A stretch of 64,000 bases of DNA. Origin: Oceanobacillus jeddahensis. GTDB taxonomy: Bacteria > Bacillota > Bacilli > Bacillales > Amphibacillaceae. The notes under the pieces were generated by a model. It was not told the DNA's origin. It saw only the letters and a program-made list of their open reading frames with translations, and made no database searches. Made by a program: the position numbers and the translations under genes. Where the stretch lies: the NCBI RefSeq assembly GCF_000750635.1, contig NZ_CCDM010000002.1, forward strand, positions 124,001-188,000. Reading direction: 5' to 3'. Below, one piece after another: positions 26,313 through 35,343 of this stretch (position 1 is the stretch's first letter; every line of letters starts with the position of its first letter).

Positions 26313-26990
26313 ATGGTGCAAGAAAATACAAAACAAACTGTCGTTTCAAGAGAAGCATGGCTTGCTGCCCGTAAAGATTTATTAAAACAAGAAAAAGAGC
26401 TCACAAGAGCACGAGATCGACTGAATGCTGCGCGTCGTAATTTACCAATGGTTGAAATGGATAAAGAGTATATTTTTGAAGGAGTAGATGGAAAAGCGAG
26501 TTTGCTCGACTTGTTTGAGGGTCGTCGTCAGTTGATCATCCACCATGTTATGTTTGATCCGAACTGGGAAAAAGCGTGCCCGGGATGTACTTTCCATATG
26601 CATAATCTTGGTCATTTGCCGCATCTTCATGAGAAAAATACAACATTAGCCGTAGTTTCTCGAGCACCTTTATCTAAACTTACAGCATATAAAAAGGAGA
26701 TGGGCTGGACTTTTCCTTGGTATTCTTCTTTTGACAGCGATTTCAATTATGATTTTCACGTTACGTTAGATGAGAACATCACCCCAATTCAAATTAACTT
26801 TCGGGATAAAACAGAGCATGAAAATACGGTTGGAAAGTGGGATATATGGGGTACGGAGTTACCAGGAGTAAGTGTGTTTCTAAGGGAAGATGATCGTATT
26901 TTTCATACCTACACAACTTATATGCGTGGGTTGGATATCTTGTTATTTCCTTTGAATTATCTTGATTTAACCCCGCTTGGCCGCCAGTGA
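26313..26990 (+). CDS. DUF899 (thioredoxin-like) family protein
   Basis: This 225-residue member of DUF899 opens VVSREAWLAARKDLLKQEKE. HHVMFDPNWEKACPGCTFH contains a CxxC pair at the position of a thioredoxin-like active site, and the segment from YSSFDSDFNYDFHVT to DRIFHTYTTYMRGLD is family-typical. The function is unknown; some relatives are annotated as dithiol-disulfide isomerases. ATG 26313 follows AAAGGAG. It is monocistronic. Confidence 0.85.
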   Translation: MVQENTKQTVVSREAWLAARKDLLKQEKELTRARDRLNAARRNLPMVEMDKEYIFEGVDGKASLLDLFEGRRQLIIHHVMFDPNWEKACPGCTFHMHNLGHLPHLHEKNTTLAVVSRAPLSKLTAYKKEMGWTFPWYSSFDSDFNYDFHVTLDENITPIQINFRDKTEHENTVGKWDIWGTELPGVSVFLREDDRIFHTYTTYMRGLDILLFPLNYLDLTPLGRQ

Positions 26991-27229
26991 AAATAATTAT
27001 CTTATTTATTGAAACACATTCTATGGAATGAAACTGCTAAGGTTTGAATCATATAAACGTTCTCGAATATAGAAGGGTTAGTAAAAATTCTTCTATTAAC
27101 ACTAACTGATTGTAGGTTAAAACCTATGACTTATTTCTTGTTTAAATCTGAAGTTGTGGTATATTGGAAAATCAGGAAATTCTATATTGAAAAAGCAAAT
27201 GAGCTCATATGCAGGAGAGGATATATACG

Positions 27230-27829
27230 ATGGAAGAGAATGTATTCAATCAAATGGCAAAAAAATATGATACAAAAGATCGCAAAGAGTTGGCAAATAT
27301 CATTGCGGATGAAATAAAGAAAACCTTAGATGATGGGCAGTATCATTCTATTCTGGATTATGGTGGAGGGACTGGCCTTGTTACCTTTCAGCTGACTGAT
27401 CAATTTGAAAAGGGATGGCTAATTGACTCCTCTCAGGAAATGATTCAAGTTGCTCAAAGTAAAATAGAGCAAAAACAATTAGAACACTTCGAAGCAATGG
27501 CGTTCAATTTAGTAGAGGACAACAGGTTGGATCTTAAAGCTGATGTTATCGTATTATCGTTAGTGTTGCTGCATGTTCCCAATATTGATTTGCTCCTGCA
27601 AAGATTAAACGAGCGGCTGAATGCAAGTGGTCTGTTTATCATTGTAGATTTTGATAAAAATGAAAAAGTACAACATCCGAAAGTGCATAACGGTTTTACG
27701 GAAGAGGAAATACATCGTGCATTAAGTCATGCTGGTTTTCAGGGTGTGAAAATGCATACGTTTCATCAAGGAAGTAGTATCTTTATGAAGCAGGACGCTT
27801 CTTTATTTATAGCTACAAGTACAAAATAA
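27230..27829 (+). CDS. class I SAM-dependent methyltransferase
   Basis: This protein of about 199 residues has a Rossmann-type methyltransferase domain. The SAM-binding motif is ILDYGGGTGLVTFQL, then LIDSSQEMIQVAQ with the acidic ribose-binding position, and VIVLSLVLLHVPN as motif IV. ATG 27230 follows GGAGAGG by 9 nt. The C-terminal half is short, so it is probably a small-molecule methyltransferase. The substrate is unknown. Confidence 0.87.
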   Translation: MEENVFNQMAKKYDTKDRKELANIIADEIKKTLDDGQYHSILDYGGGTGLVTFQLTDQFEKGWLIDSSQEMIQVAQSKIEQKQLEHFEAMAFNLVEDNRLDLKADVIVLSLVLLHVPNIDLLLQRLNERLNASGLFIIVDFDKNEKVQHPKVHNGFTEEEIHRALSHAGFQGVKMHTFHQGSSIFMKQDASLFIATSTK

Positions 27830-27831
27830 TT

Positions 27832-27871
27832 AAAAAGGGCAGGGAGATTGTGTATTCTCTTTGCCCTTTTT
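27832..27871. terminator. bidirectional terminator
   Basis: AAAAAGGGCA pairs with TGCCCTTTTT, with an inner GAGA/TCTC pair, between convergent genes. T runs are present on both strands. Confidence 0.85.
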
Positions 27872-27882
27872 AACTATTTTTA

Positions 27883-28791
27883 TCATTTTGCTTGAGAAGA
27901 AACCGTCATCGCAGCCTTATCCTTTCGATTAGCTGTTCTGGACGAGCCAATTAATATCGCAATCCCCATAATTAAAAGACCGATACCAAGCCAAGCAGTC
28001 ATGTTTAAGCTTTCTCCTAACAGGAACACCCCTAATAATGCGGCTGTTAAAGGCTCTGCTAAAGCAAGGGTTACTGCCGTCGAGGACGTGACTTTTGCTA
28101 AACCTTTGGCAAAAAGAAAATAAGCTATTCCTGTAGCCACAACACCTAGTTGAATACTTACACCAACGCCTTGCAAGCTCGCCACCCATGACATATCAAA
28201 AATAAATAGGAATGGAGCTAGGAAAATGGCACTGAGTGTAAAAATAATTGCAACCACATTTAAGGAAGAGAATTTTTGAACCATATCTCTGCTTGCAAGA
28301 GTGTAACTGGCAAAAGAAAGACCTGCACCTAAAGCCATGATGACACCAATTGGATCTACATAGGCGGATTCTCTATTTATAAATAGCAGGATACAGCCGG
28401 AAATGGAAAGAAAAGTAGAGCACCACCATATTTTAGATGGGCGAACTTTAAAAAATATCCATTCCAAGAACCCTGATAAAATGGGGGCGCTCCCAATGGC
28501 GACGACTGTTCCAATGGCTACGCCGGTGACAGTAACAGCAGAGAAAAATAACGGTTGATATAAAGCCATACTTAAAGCAGCCAAGATGGTAGCTTTCATT
28601 GGCCAATTCTTCAACTCCAATTTGCCGAATAAGAGAACAAGAGATAGTAAAAAGAGTCCTCCTACCGCTAAACGGATCGTTCCAATCGCAATGGGATGTG
28701 CATTTTCTGGTGCAAGAGCCTGTGTTGTACCGGTTGTCCCCCAAAGTACAGCAGCAAGCAGGATAAGAAAAGCAGAAAGTTTTCCTTGCAT
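27883..28791 (-). CDS. EamA/DMT family transporter
   Basis: This drug/metabolite transporter has about 302 residues with ten membrane helices in two EamA repeats (first LLAAVLWGTTGTTQALAPE, second GLSFASYTLASRDMV). The likely start is ATG 28791; a GTG at 28800 is in frame but close to the ribosome site. An AraC-type regulator gene lies upstream on the same strand and may control it. The substrate is probably an amino acid or other metabolite. Confidence 0.88.
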   Translation of the reverse strand: MQGKLSAFLILLAAVLWGTTGTTQALAPENAHPIAIGTIRLAVGGLFLLSLVLLFGKLELKNWPMKATILAALSMALYQPLFFSAVTVTGVAIGTVVAIGSAPILSGFLEWIFFKVRPSKIWWCSTFLSISGCILLFINRESAYVDPIGVIMALGAGLSFASYTLASRDMVQKFSSLNVVAIIFTLSAIFLAPFLFIFDMSWVASLQGVGVSIQLGVVATGIAYFLFAKGLAKVTSSTAVTLALAEPLTAALLGVFLLGESLNMTAWLGIGLLIMGIAILIGSSRTANRKDKAAMTVSSQAK

Positions 28792-28885
28792 AATGTCCAC
28801 TCACTCCATAAATAGAATCGTACACTTATCATAGAAAATTACTGCTCTTTTTTCTATACCAGATTTAATTTTTCTTTTATCCATT

Positions 28886-29578
28886 TTAAAGATATCTATA
28901 TTTTTTGGGCGCCATTCCCTTATGGCGGACGAACCATCTTGTAAAGGAAGATCCATTTTCGAAACCCAATTCCTCACTAATCCGGGATATAGGCCATCCG
29001 GTTGTTAGTAATAAGTGCTCAGCCTCTTGTAAACGCAGCTTTAAAATATATGCTTGCGGACTTTTTCCGGTTTTTTTCTTAAACCATTCTGAATAATAGA
29101 CTGGGTGATAATGCTCGATGCTTGCCAGTGTTTCCAACCGAATTGGCTCCTTGAAATGTTTATGGATATAGTCAATGGAAGGAGGGTTGGAAGTTTGGAG
29201 TTTTTTGGTCACATATCGAGTTAAGTCGGTTAAAGAAGATAAACCATTCTTTATGTCCGCCTCCTCCAACAGTAAATAACGGATCGCATTCCATTGTTTA
29301 TCTAATCGGATGTGCATGCTTTCCGTATGATTAGGTAAATAATGCATGGGAATATCCAATATTAAAAATTCATTTCTGTCTACAGAGCGATAATGATGAT
29401 GGGAGTTTGGCGGCAGATAGAAGACATAATCCGGTTCAAGATGAAGTTCTTGCTGACTTGTTTGGATATCCAGAGAGCCTTGCAGCGGGAAAAGAAATTG
29501 TCCAAATGTGTGTTGATGCGAATGGAATTCTTTTGAATAAGTTCTTTTTTCACAAATAATTTGGTTGTTTCTTTCCAT
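28886..29578 (-). CDS. AraC family transcriptional regulator
   Basis: This 230-residue protein has an N-terminal cupin-like ligand domain (HQHTFGQFLFPLQGSLDI...LPPNSHHHY). The C-terminal double helix-turn-helix contains EPIRLETLASIEHYHPVYYSEWFKKKTGKSP and a second HTH ISRISEELGFENGSSFTRWFVRHKG-like element ending in PKKYRYL. ATG 29578 follows AAGGGGG. The histidine-rich cupin could hold metal or effector. It likely controls the adjacent EamA gene. Confidence 0.9.
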   Translation of the reverse strand: MERNNQIICEKRTYSKEFHSHQHTFGQFLFPLQGSLDIQTSQQELHLEPDYVFYLPPNSHHHYRSVDRNEFLILDIPMHYLPNHTESMHIRLDKQWNAIRYLLLEEADIKNGLSSLTDLTRYVTKKLQTSNPPSIDYIHKHFKEPIRLETLASIEHYHPVYYSEWFKKKTGKSPQAYILKLRLQEAEHLLLTTGWPISRISEELGFENGSSFTRWFVRHKGMAPKKYRYL

Positions 29579-29765
29579 TTTTTCTTCCCCCTTAAGAGTT
29601 AAATTGAAAACATCTTACCATTAATTTTTAAACAGGTAAATGGATAGAAAAGATTAACCAGCAGAATCAGTTGAGGAATTAAGAGCGAAATCAGGATAGA
29701 AGAATCTTTTTTACACTTGAAGTATAAAAAATTCAAGGAATAAAGTATAAGTACAGCGGTTTTAA

Positions 29766-29800
29766 TGTGACGAGTAATCGCAGCCCCAGTCCCAGCCTCA
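29766..29800. repeat. D-module relic
   Basis: One unit of the GACGAGTAATCGCAGCCCCAG type remains between the AraC and APC genes, without surrounding R1 or R2 sequence. The rest of the 29579-29947 gap shows no gene or structure. Confidence 0.45.
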
Positions 29801-29947
29801 ATTAAGGCATTTGTGAAAAGCTCAGAGAATACCAAGTTTTCTTTATACGATAAGTAAGAAAAATAACTTGATAGGAAATTTATGATTGTCTTAAAGTGCA
29901 TAATTATTTATAATAAAGTATAAATATAAGTTTGAGGTGGTTTATTA

Positions 29948-31324
29948 ATGAAAGATGGAATGTCGGGCAAAGATTTTTTTGCGCTTGCATTTGGAAGCAT
30001 GATAGGAATCGGCTGGGTGATATCTATCCCTGCGTGGATGGCAGCTGCGGGAAGTATTGGAGCAATTATCGCCATTTTAGTAACGATGCTGGTAATTATT
30101 CCAATTGGTTTTGTCTACGGTGAGCTTACATCCAGCTTAAAGATTTCAGGTGGTGAATATGCATATACATATTTAGCTGTTGGTAAGCTCTCTGCTTTTG
30201 TTTGTGGATGGTTTTTAGTATTAGGGTATTTAATTATTCTACCTTGGGTAGCAGTGTCAGTTGCTGCACTAACTTCCTATTTATTTCCATCGATGGACGC
30301 TATTCCTCTATATTCATTGTTTGGTTCAGTCATATACCTTCCTCATTTAATTGTGAGTTTGATCATGGTTACGACAATGGTGTACTTAAATTACAAGGGA
30401 GTAAAGCAGTCAAGTAAATTTCAAAACATTGCAACGTGGATGATGATTGCAACATTTTTTGTGTTTATCATTGGAGGATTTTTAACGGGATCGAGTGAAA
30501 ATATAACCCAAACAACGTCTGACTCGGGATTGATAGGTGGTGTGGCAACGGCAATTGCTTCTATCTTATTCTTTATGAATGGTTTTGATACGATTCCTAA
30601 AGCTCGAAATGAGGCGGGTTCCAATATAAATAAGGCAAACCTTGGTAAAGCCATTGTTGGTACAATTATTGCTGGCAGTTTATTGTATTCGGTTATTGTG
30701 CTGGCTTCCAGTTTTATCATGCCTGCAAACGAGCTCGTGAATTTAGGAGAATTACCGCTTGTTTCAGCGTTTGAAGCAGCAACAGGTTCTAAGTTCTTAA
30801 CAACCGTTATTGTTTTTGGAGTGTTATTAGGTGTTATCACTACTTTTAATGGCTTTTTATTTGCTGGCAGCCGTTTGGTTCAGTCATTTTCCGAAGCGGG
30901 TTTTCTGCCAAAAGTGCTCTCTAAAGAAGACCAGGACAATAAGACACCGAAGAATGCATTAATATTCATGTTTATCGTTACTGTTTTTGGTATATTTCTC
31001 GGTCAGGGAATTTTAGCACCGTTTATAGTAATGGGAGGTATTTCATTTCTTATTGCATGGTTCTTTATGTCTTTGAGCAGTGTTCAGTTATATAAGAAAA
31101 AGCCGAATATGCATAGACCTTACAGCCCACCGGGTGGGATAATAACAAGTTACATTGCAACGTTTTTCTCTGGTATTTTAACTTTACTGATGGTAATTCC
31201 CGGAACCCCTATTTCTTTACATGGAATAGAATATATATTATTCGTGATTTGGTTGATTATTGGTATAGCAATTTATGCCAGTTATAGTAGAAATAGAATA
31301 GATTTTAAAGGAGATGTTGAATGA
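29948..31324 (+). CDS. APC family amino acid/polyamine permease
   Basis: This 458-residue permease has twelve helices. FGSMIGIGWVISIPAWMA is the family's helix-1 substrate-binding loop, and GGEYAYTYLAVGKL follows in helix 3. The last codons overlap the downstream ureohydrolase gene by ATGA, so the permease probably imports that enzyme's substrate or exports a product, e.g. agmatine, putrescine or a guanidino compound. That substrate is inferred from context only. Confidence 0.9.
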   Translation: MKDGMSGKDFFALAFGSMIGIGWVISIPAWMAAAGSIGAIIAILVTMLVIIPIGFVYGELTSSLKISGGEYAYTYLAVGKLSAFVCGWFLVLGYLIILPWVAVSVAALTSYLFPSMDAIPLYSLFGSVIYLPHLIVSLIMVTTMVYLNYKGVKQSSKFQNIATWMMIATFFVFIIGGFLTGSSENITQTTSDSGLIGGVATAIASILFFMNGFDTIPKARNEAGSNINKANLGKAIVGTIIAGSLLYSVIVLASSFIMPANELVNLGELPLVSAFEAATGSKFLTTVIVFGVLLGVITTFNGFLFAGSRLVQSFSEAGFLPKVLSKEDQDNKTPKNALIFMFIVTVFGIFLGQGILAPFIVMGGISFLIAWFFMSLSSVQLYKKKPNMHRPYSPPGGIITSYIATFFSGILTLLMVIPGTPISLHGIEYILFVIWLIIGIAIYASYSRNRIDFKGDVE

Positions 31325-32208
31325 TGAATAAAGAGACTTTTGGTATAGTAGGGTTTCCTTGGGATGGCGGGGCGTCTCTTGGCAGACCAGGCGCCAGATT
31401 TGCTCCTCAAGGTATCAGAGATGCTTATAAATGGTTTGAAAACCGCATTGAAGATAATCAAGTATATGATGTGGATAAAAGGAAGCTTTATACATTGCAA
31501 GATAATAGTATTATAGATTACGGAGATATTGATATAGTTGCTTATAGTACGGAAAAAACATTTGATAATGCAAAAAATAAGGTAGCTGAAATGTTGAGTG
31601 GAGGGGTTTTCCCATTTGTGTTGGGAGGAGATCATTCGATTTCTTATCCGATTATAGACGCCTTGCATGATCATACAGAAGGTAAGATAGGAATCATCCA
31701 ATTTGATGCGCATTTGGATTTGGTAGATGATTCGCCTATACAGGGGAAATATTCTCAAAGCAGTCAAATGAGAAGAGCAATTGAACTTGATCGAATAAGT
31801 CCTGAACATGTTGTGCAGATTGGCGTGCGCAGCTTTAACTATCCATGGTACGCTGACTATTTAAATGAAATAGGTGTGGTTCAATATACTGCAAGAGAAG
31901 TTCATTCACGTAATCCTAAAGAAATCATATCAGAAGTGATCAATGATAAATTAAAAGATGTAGATCATATTTACCTTACGTTTGATATGGATGTATTAGA
32001 GCCTGGGTTTGCCCCTGGAACAGGAGCGAATGAGCCAGGAGGGTTAACAGTAGTACAAGCTTTTTCCATGCTCGAAGAACTTTATAACAAAGTAGATGTA
32101 TTTGATATTGCAGAAGTAAATCCGTTATATGATGTACGAGAGATTACTACATCGATAGCTGCGAAAATCATGTTTGAATGTGCTGTAAGCAGGTTGGCGA
32201 AGGAATAA
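31321..32208 (+). CDS. agmatinase/arginase family ureohydrolase
   Basis: This binuclear manganese ureohydrolase has 295 residues. Metal ligands are in GGDHS, DAHLD and FDMDVLEP, all intact. The enzyme hydrolyses a guanidino or formimino group, releasing urea or formamide. GFAPGTGANEPGG is the loop after the third ligand motif, and its ANEPGG variant is common to agmatinase and formimidoylglutamase/guanidinobutyrase groups. It is translationally coupled to an APC permease. Agmatinase is my first choice, without certainty. Confidence 0.87.
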   Translation: MMNKETFGIVGFPWDGGASLGRPGARFAPQGIRDAYKWFENRIEDNQVYDVDKRKLYTLQDNSIIDYGDIDIVAYSTEKTFDNAKNKVAEMLSGGVFPFVLGGDHSISYPIIDALHDHTEGKIGIIQFDAHLDLVDDSPIQGKYSQSSQMRRAIELDRISPEHVVQIGVRSFNYPWYADYLNEIGVVQYTAREVHSRNPKEIISEVINDKLKDVDHIYLTFDMDVLEPGFAPGTGANEPGGLTVVQAFSMLEELYNKVDVFDIAEVNPLYDVREITTSIAAKIMFECAVSRLAKE

Positions 32209-32553
32209 AAGAAAAGATATTAGTACGCTTTAGAAAATGATGTTAATGTTACAATTCATATTATCCTATATTTTTTGCCAATGAATAATCGTATTTATTC
32301 ACAGAGTTGATATTACTTTCATTCCATTATATTTCATAAAAGTGTTCCTTTCTTTTGGTTTATTTGAATTGATTCATCCAATTTTATCAAAGTTTGGAGC
32401 GCTTTTTTATGTTCCATGATAAGAAAGCATAAAAACTGCGGAGCCAAAGAAACTACGACTAAGTTTCCCACCTCCTTGTGCTAGTAAAGAGCGAGCGAAT
32501 GCAAGTTTTCTAATTATATAAAGCTCATTTGAAATTCAGTAGCATTTATCTTA

Positions 32554-32583
32554 TTTACATACATACTGTACGTATGTTAATAT
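32554..32583 (+). promoter_or_regulatory. promoter with TetR-type operator
   Basis: TTTACA and TAATAT are 18 nt apart. The palindrome CATACATACTGTACGTATG (32558-32576, one mismatch in 19 bp) fills the spacer. The operon behind it ends in a TetR gene, so this is a likely autoregulatory operator. Nothing else was recognised in 32209-32553. Confidence 0.75.
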
Positions 32584-32613
32584 GAATATAACTTATAATG
32601 AGGGGTGAAGAAA

Positions 32614-33042
32614 ATGAAAATCAGCAGTTTTTACCCGGTATTGATGACAAAGGATGTAAGCATAACTAGTGCGTTCTACGTACAGCATTTTGGGTTCTCC
32701 ATTGTTTTTGAAACAGATTGGTATACGAGTTTGCAACAGGAGGAGATAGGTGCTGAATTAGCAGTTCTCCAAGAAGATCATGAAACAGTGCCTTCTTCCT
32801 TTGGAACGTCTGTCCAAGGATTAATCCTTAATTTTGAGGTGGAAAATGTTGATGAACTATACGTGCGGTTAATTAAGGAAAAAAAGCTTCCTTTACATCT
32901 TGATTTACGTGATGAAGCATTTGGTCAAAGGCATTTTATAACGAGTGATCCTAGCGGTGTATTAATTGATGTGATTACAGTTATTCCGCCTGATGAATCC
33001 TTTCAAGATCATTATAATATAGAAGCGCAAACGAAAGAGTAG
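32614..33042 (+). CDS. VOC family protein
   Basis: This protein of about 142 residues contains [23 protein letters not shown] and [18 protein letters not shown]. It starts at ATG 32614 with GAGGGGTGA; a GTG at 32605 overlaps the ribosome site. It is the first gene of an operon with a DNA-alkylation-repair protein and a TetR regulator. The co-regulation hints at detoxifying an electrophile that also alkylates DNA, which is an inference. Confidence 0.83.
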   Translation: MKISSFYPVLMTKDVSITSAFYVQHFGFSIVFETDWYTSLQQEEIGAELAVLQEDHETVPSSFGTSVQGLILNFEVENVDELYVRLIKEKKLPLHLDLRDEAFGQRHFITSDPSGVLIDVITVIPPDESFQDHYNIEAQTKE

Positions 33043-33050
33043 GAGTTACC

Positions 33051-33842
33051 ATGAGTGAATATATAGCTTTAAAGTATTATTTTGATAAAGAACTGGCTCT
33101 CAGGTTATCTGATTTAATCCAGCCGCAGTATCCCTCTTTTTCTAAATGCAATTTTGTAGATACGGTGAGAGCAGAAGTAGACGATAAAGAATTAAAAGCT
33201 CGTGTTGAAGTAATAGCAGACGCTTTAAAGAAATATCTTCCAGAGGATTACGAAGAAGCTTTAACTATCTTGTTAAACATTCTGGGACCGGAAAATAAAA
33301 CAGAAGAAGGGATGTTTACGAAAGGTTATTTCCTAATGCCTGTCGCCTTCTTTGTTGAAAAATATGGATTAGACCATTTTGATTCCTCCTTTCAAGCAAT
33401 GTATGAAATTACAAAGCGTCATACAGCGGAGTATGCTATCAGACCATATTTAATGATGGATGTTGATCACTGTATGAATTATTTTCCATATTGGATAAAG
33501 GACTCTAACTCGCATGTTAGACGATTAGTAAGTGAAGGAACTCGCCCGCGTCTACCATGGGCTAAAAAGATGAATCCACTAAAGAATGATTTGCAAAATA
33601 ATTTTTATTTACTAGAACAATTAATGTATGATTCATCTCGTTATGTACAAAAGTCTGTAGCCAACCATATAAATGATTTAACAAAAGAAGATCCAGAAGA
33701 AGTCCTCAAATGGATGCAGCAATATATATCCAATAATGAGAAGATAAACTCTGGAATAATTAAAAATGGTTTAAGAACATTAATAAAATCAGAGGATGAA
33801 CATGCAATGGAATTGGTACATCAGGTAGAGCAAGGAGTGTAA
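33051..33842 (+). CDS. DNA alkylation repair protein (HEAT-like, AlkC/AlkD superfamily)
   Basis: This 263-residue all-helical protein is of the HEAT-like repeat alkylpurine glycosylase superfamily. WIKDSNSHVRRLVSEGTRPRLPWA is the recognisable signature, followed by MNPLKND and a second helical repeat pair with YVQKSVANHINDLTKEDPE. Relatives excise 3-methyladenine or related bases without base flipping. It lies 8 nt after the VOC gene and 5 nt before the TetR gene. Subfamily placement (AlkC against AlkD) is uncertain. Confidence 0.83.
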   Translation: MSEYIALKYYFDKELALRLSDLIQPQYPSFSKCNFVDTVRAEVDDKELKARVEVIADALKKYLPEDYEEALTILLNILGPENKTEEGMFTKGYFLMPVAFFVEKYGLDHFDSSFQAMYEITKRHTAEYAIRPYLMMDVDHCMNYFPYWIKDSNSHVRRLVSEGTRPRLPWAKKMNPLKNDLQNNFYLLEQLMYDSSRYVQKSVANHINDLTKEDPEEVLKWMQQYISNNEKINSGIIKNGLRTLIKSEDEHAMELVHQVEQGV

Positions 33843-33847
33843 ACAGG

Positions 33848-34435
33848 ATGAGGAAAAACAAAGCGGAAACAGAAAAAACAATACAAGATTTAATAGTAAT
33901 AGCACGTCAGCATTTTACAGTACATGGATATGCGAATGTATCTTTAGAAGAAATTGTAAAAGAAGCAGGTTTAACCAGAGGTGCTTTATATCATCATTTT
34001 AATAATAAAAAAGGACTTTTTCTTGCAGTGTTTGAAGCAGTTCAGAAAGAAGTAGGAGATCATGTGGAATCAGCTGCAGCTAAAAGTGATGATAGCTGGG
34101 ATCAATTAATTAACGGATGTCAGGCTTTCCTGGAGGGGGCAGTGGAATCACAAAATCAATATATTCTTTTAATTGACGGGCCAGCTGTATTAGGTTGGGA
34201 AATGTTCAGAAAGATGGACGAAAAATACTCGATGAATTCCCTGAGGGAGCAATTACAGCATATGCAGGAACAACACTTCATAAAACCGGTTTCCATAGAG
34301 GCATTGACACATTGTCTTTCTGGAGCGATGAATGAAGCGATATTATGGATTGCCAATCATCTTGACCAGAAGAAAAGCGTAATTGAAGAAACAATGATTG
34401 TTTTACAGTATTTATTAGAAGGAGTGAGAAAATAA
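33848..34435 (+). CDS. TetR/AcrR family regulator
   Basis: This 195-residue repressor has an N-terminal HTH (FTVHGYANVSLEEIVKEAGLTRGALYHHFNNKKGLF) that is a canonical TetR DNA-binding domain. The C-terminal domain is the ligand and dimer domain. It is third in the operon preceded by the 19-bp palindrome at 32558, its probable operator. The ligand is unknown. Confidence 0.92.
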   Translation: MRKNKAETEKTIQDLIVIARQHFTVHGYANVSLEEIVKEAGLTRGALYHHFNNKKGLFLAVFEAVQKEVGDHVESAAAKSDDSWDQLINGCQAFLEGAVESQNQYILLIDGPAVLGWEMFRKMDEKYSMNSLREQLQHMQEQHFIKPVSIEALTHCLSGAMNEAILWIANHLDQKKSVIEETMIVLQYLLEGVRK

Positions 34436-34708
34436 TAGGATACATGAAAATCTGGTAAATAGAAATGATAAATATCTAATAACTTTTCAAAACAGTGATG
34501 GGGAGAGGATCTACGACATGGTTAACGAATTTAAAGTAATTAAAAGTTCATTAAAGTTTAGGTTCTCTTCCCTATGTAAAAGAGTGAACAAAAAACGTAA
34601 CATGGAAAATATGAAATAAATTGATCAAAAAACCATCACTGCAAACAAAACGAATGGGCTTTTATTTACGAAACCTCCAGCATCATTCTAATTTTATGCA
34701 TGTTGAAA

Positions 34709-35107
34709 CTAAATCCATTTTACCACCTTAATTGTTGTACCTTCTCCGATGTCTGATTGGATATCGAATTCGTCCATCAGACGCTTTACACCGGGAAGAC
34801 CTGCTCCAAGTCCTCCTGAAGTCGTATAGCCATCCTCCAATACCAATCTAATATCGCTTATTCCCGGACCTGAGTCGGTTGCTGTCATCATTATCCCCTT
34901 ATGACCAAATTTGTCAGTGACCTCAATAGAAATCCTGCCTTTTTCTGCATATAAGTAAATGTTACGAGCTAATTCAGATATTGCAGTGGTGATACGTGCT
35001 TGATCAACCGTACCAAAGCCAATCTGTCTTGCTATATCCCGGCCTATTTGTCTAGCATGAACGATATCCAATTCTTTGTCGATGTTTACATATGATTGAG
35101 TTTTCAT
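34709..35107 (-). CDS. RsbT-like anti-sigma/switch kinase
   Basis: This GHKL-fold serine kinase has 132 residues, the same length as RsbT. The ATP site includes ARITTAISELARNIYLYA (N box) and TDSGPGISD plus GGLGAGLPGVKRLMDEF (G1/G2 boxes). RsbT phosphorylates RsbS and then activates the RsbU phosphatase in the stressosome pathway. The ATG at 35107 has GGGGGA upstream; the frame is open to 35233. No rsbR, rsbU or sigB genes are adjacent, so partners would be elsewhere. Confidence 0.8.
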   Translation of the reverse strand: MKTQSYVNIDKELDIVHARQIGRDIARQIGFGTVDQARITTAISELARNIYLYAEKGRISIEVTDKFGHKGIMMTATDSGPGISDIRLVLEDGYTTSGGLGAGLPGVKRLMDEFDIQSDIGEGTTIKVVKWI

Positions 35108-35233
35108 AGTTAATTCCCCCAGTTTCTGATAAAAGTTTAAGATGTTTTGTTTCAGATTCTGCATAGATGGAAGCTTCTGGAGATGGATATCTACATCAAT
35201 CAACATACCAACTAAAACTGTCCTTTTGTTCAC
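35108..35233 (-). pseudogene. possible 3' remnant of an RsbS-like STAS gene
   Basis: The frame in front of the RsbT-like gene is open and reads TVLVGMLIDVDIHLQKL and ends in YQKLGELT. This resembles the last strand and helix of an STAS protein such as RsbS, which normally precedes rsbT. Only about 42 codons remain and the resemblance is weak. Alternatively it is a genuine N-terminal extension. Confidence 0.3.
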
Positions 35234-35270
35234 ATTATCATTTGTTAACCTGTTCTCCTTTTGTTTAATA

Positions 35271-35305
35271 AAAAAAGCCGAAAAGGAATGAAAATCCTTT
35301 TCGGC
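35271..35305 (-). terminator. intrinsic terminator of the DUF2294 gene
   Basis: A perfect 11-bp GC-containing stem (GCCGAAAAGGA/TCCTTTTCGGC) is followed on the minus strand by TTTTTT. Confidence 0.85.
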
Positions 35306-35343
35306 TCATGCCTTAGCGCTATTGTCTAGACATTTCCACCATG

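Noticed and set aside
29599-29901. 100-codon minus-strand ORF
   Set aside because: It has no ribosome site, runs through a D-module relic and has no family likeness; it is probably chance in AT-rich DNA.
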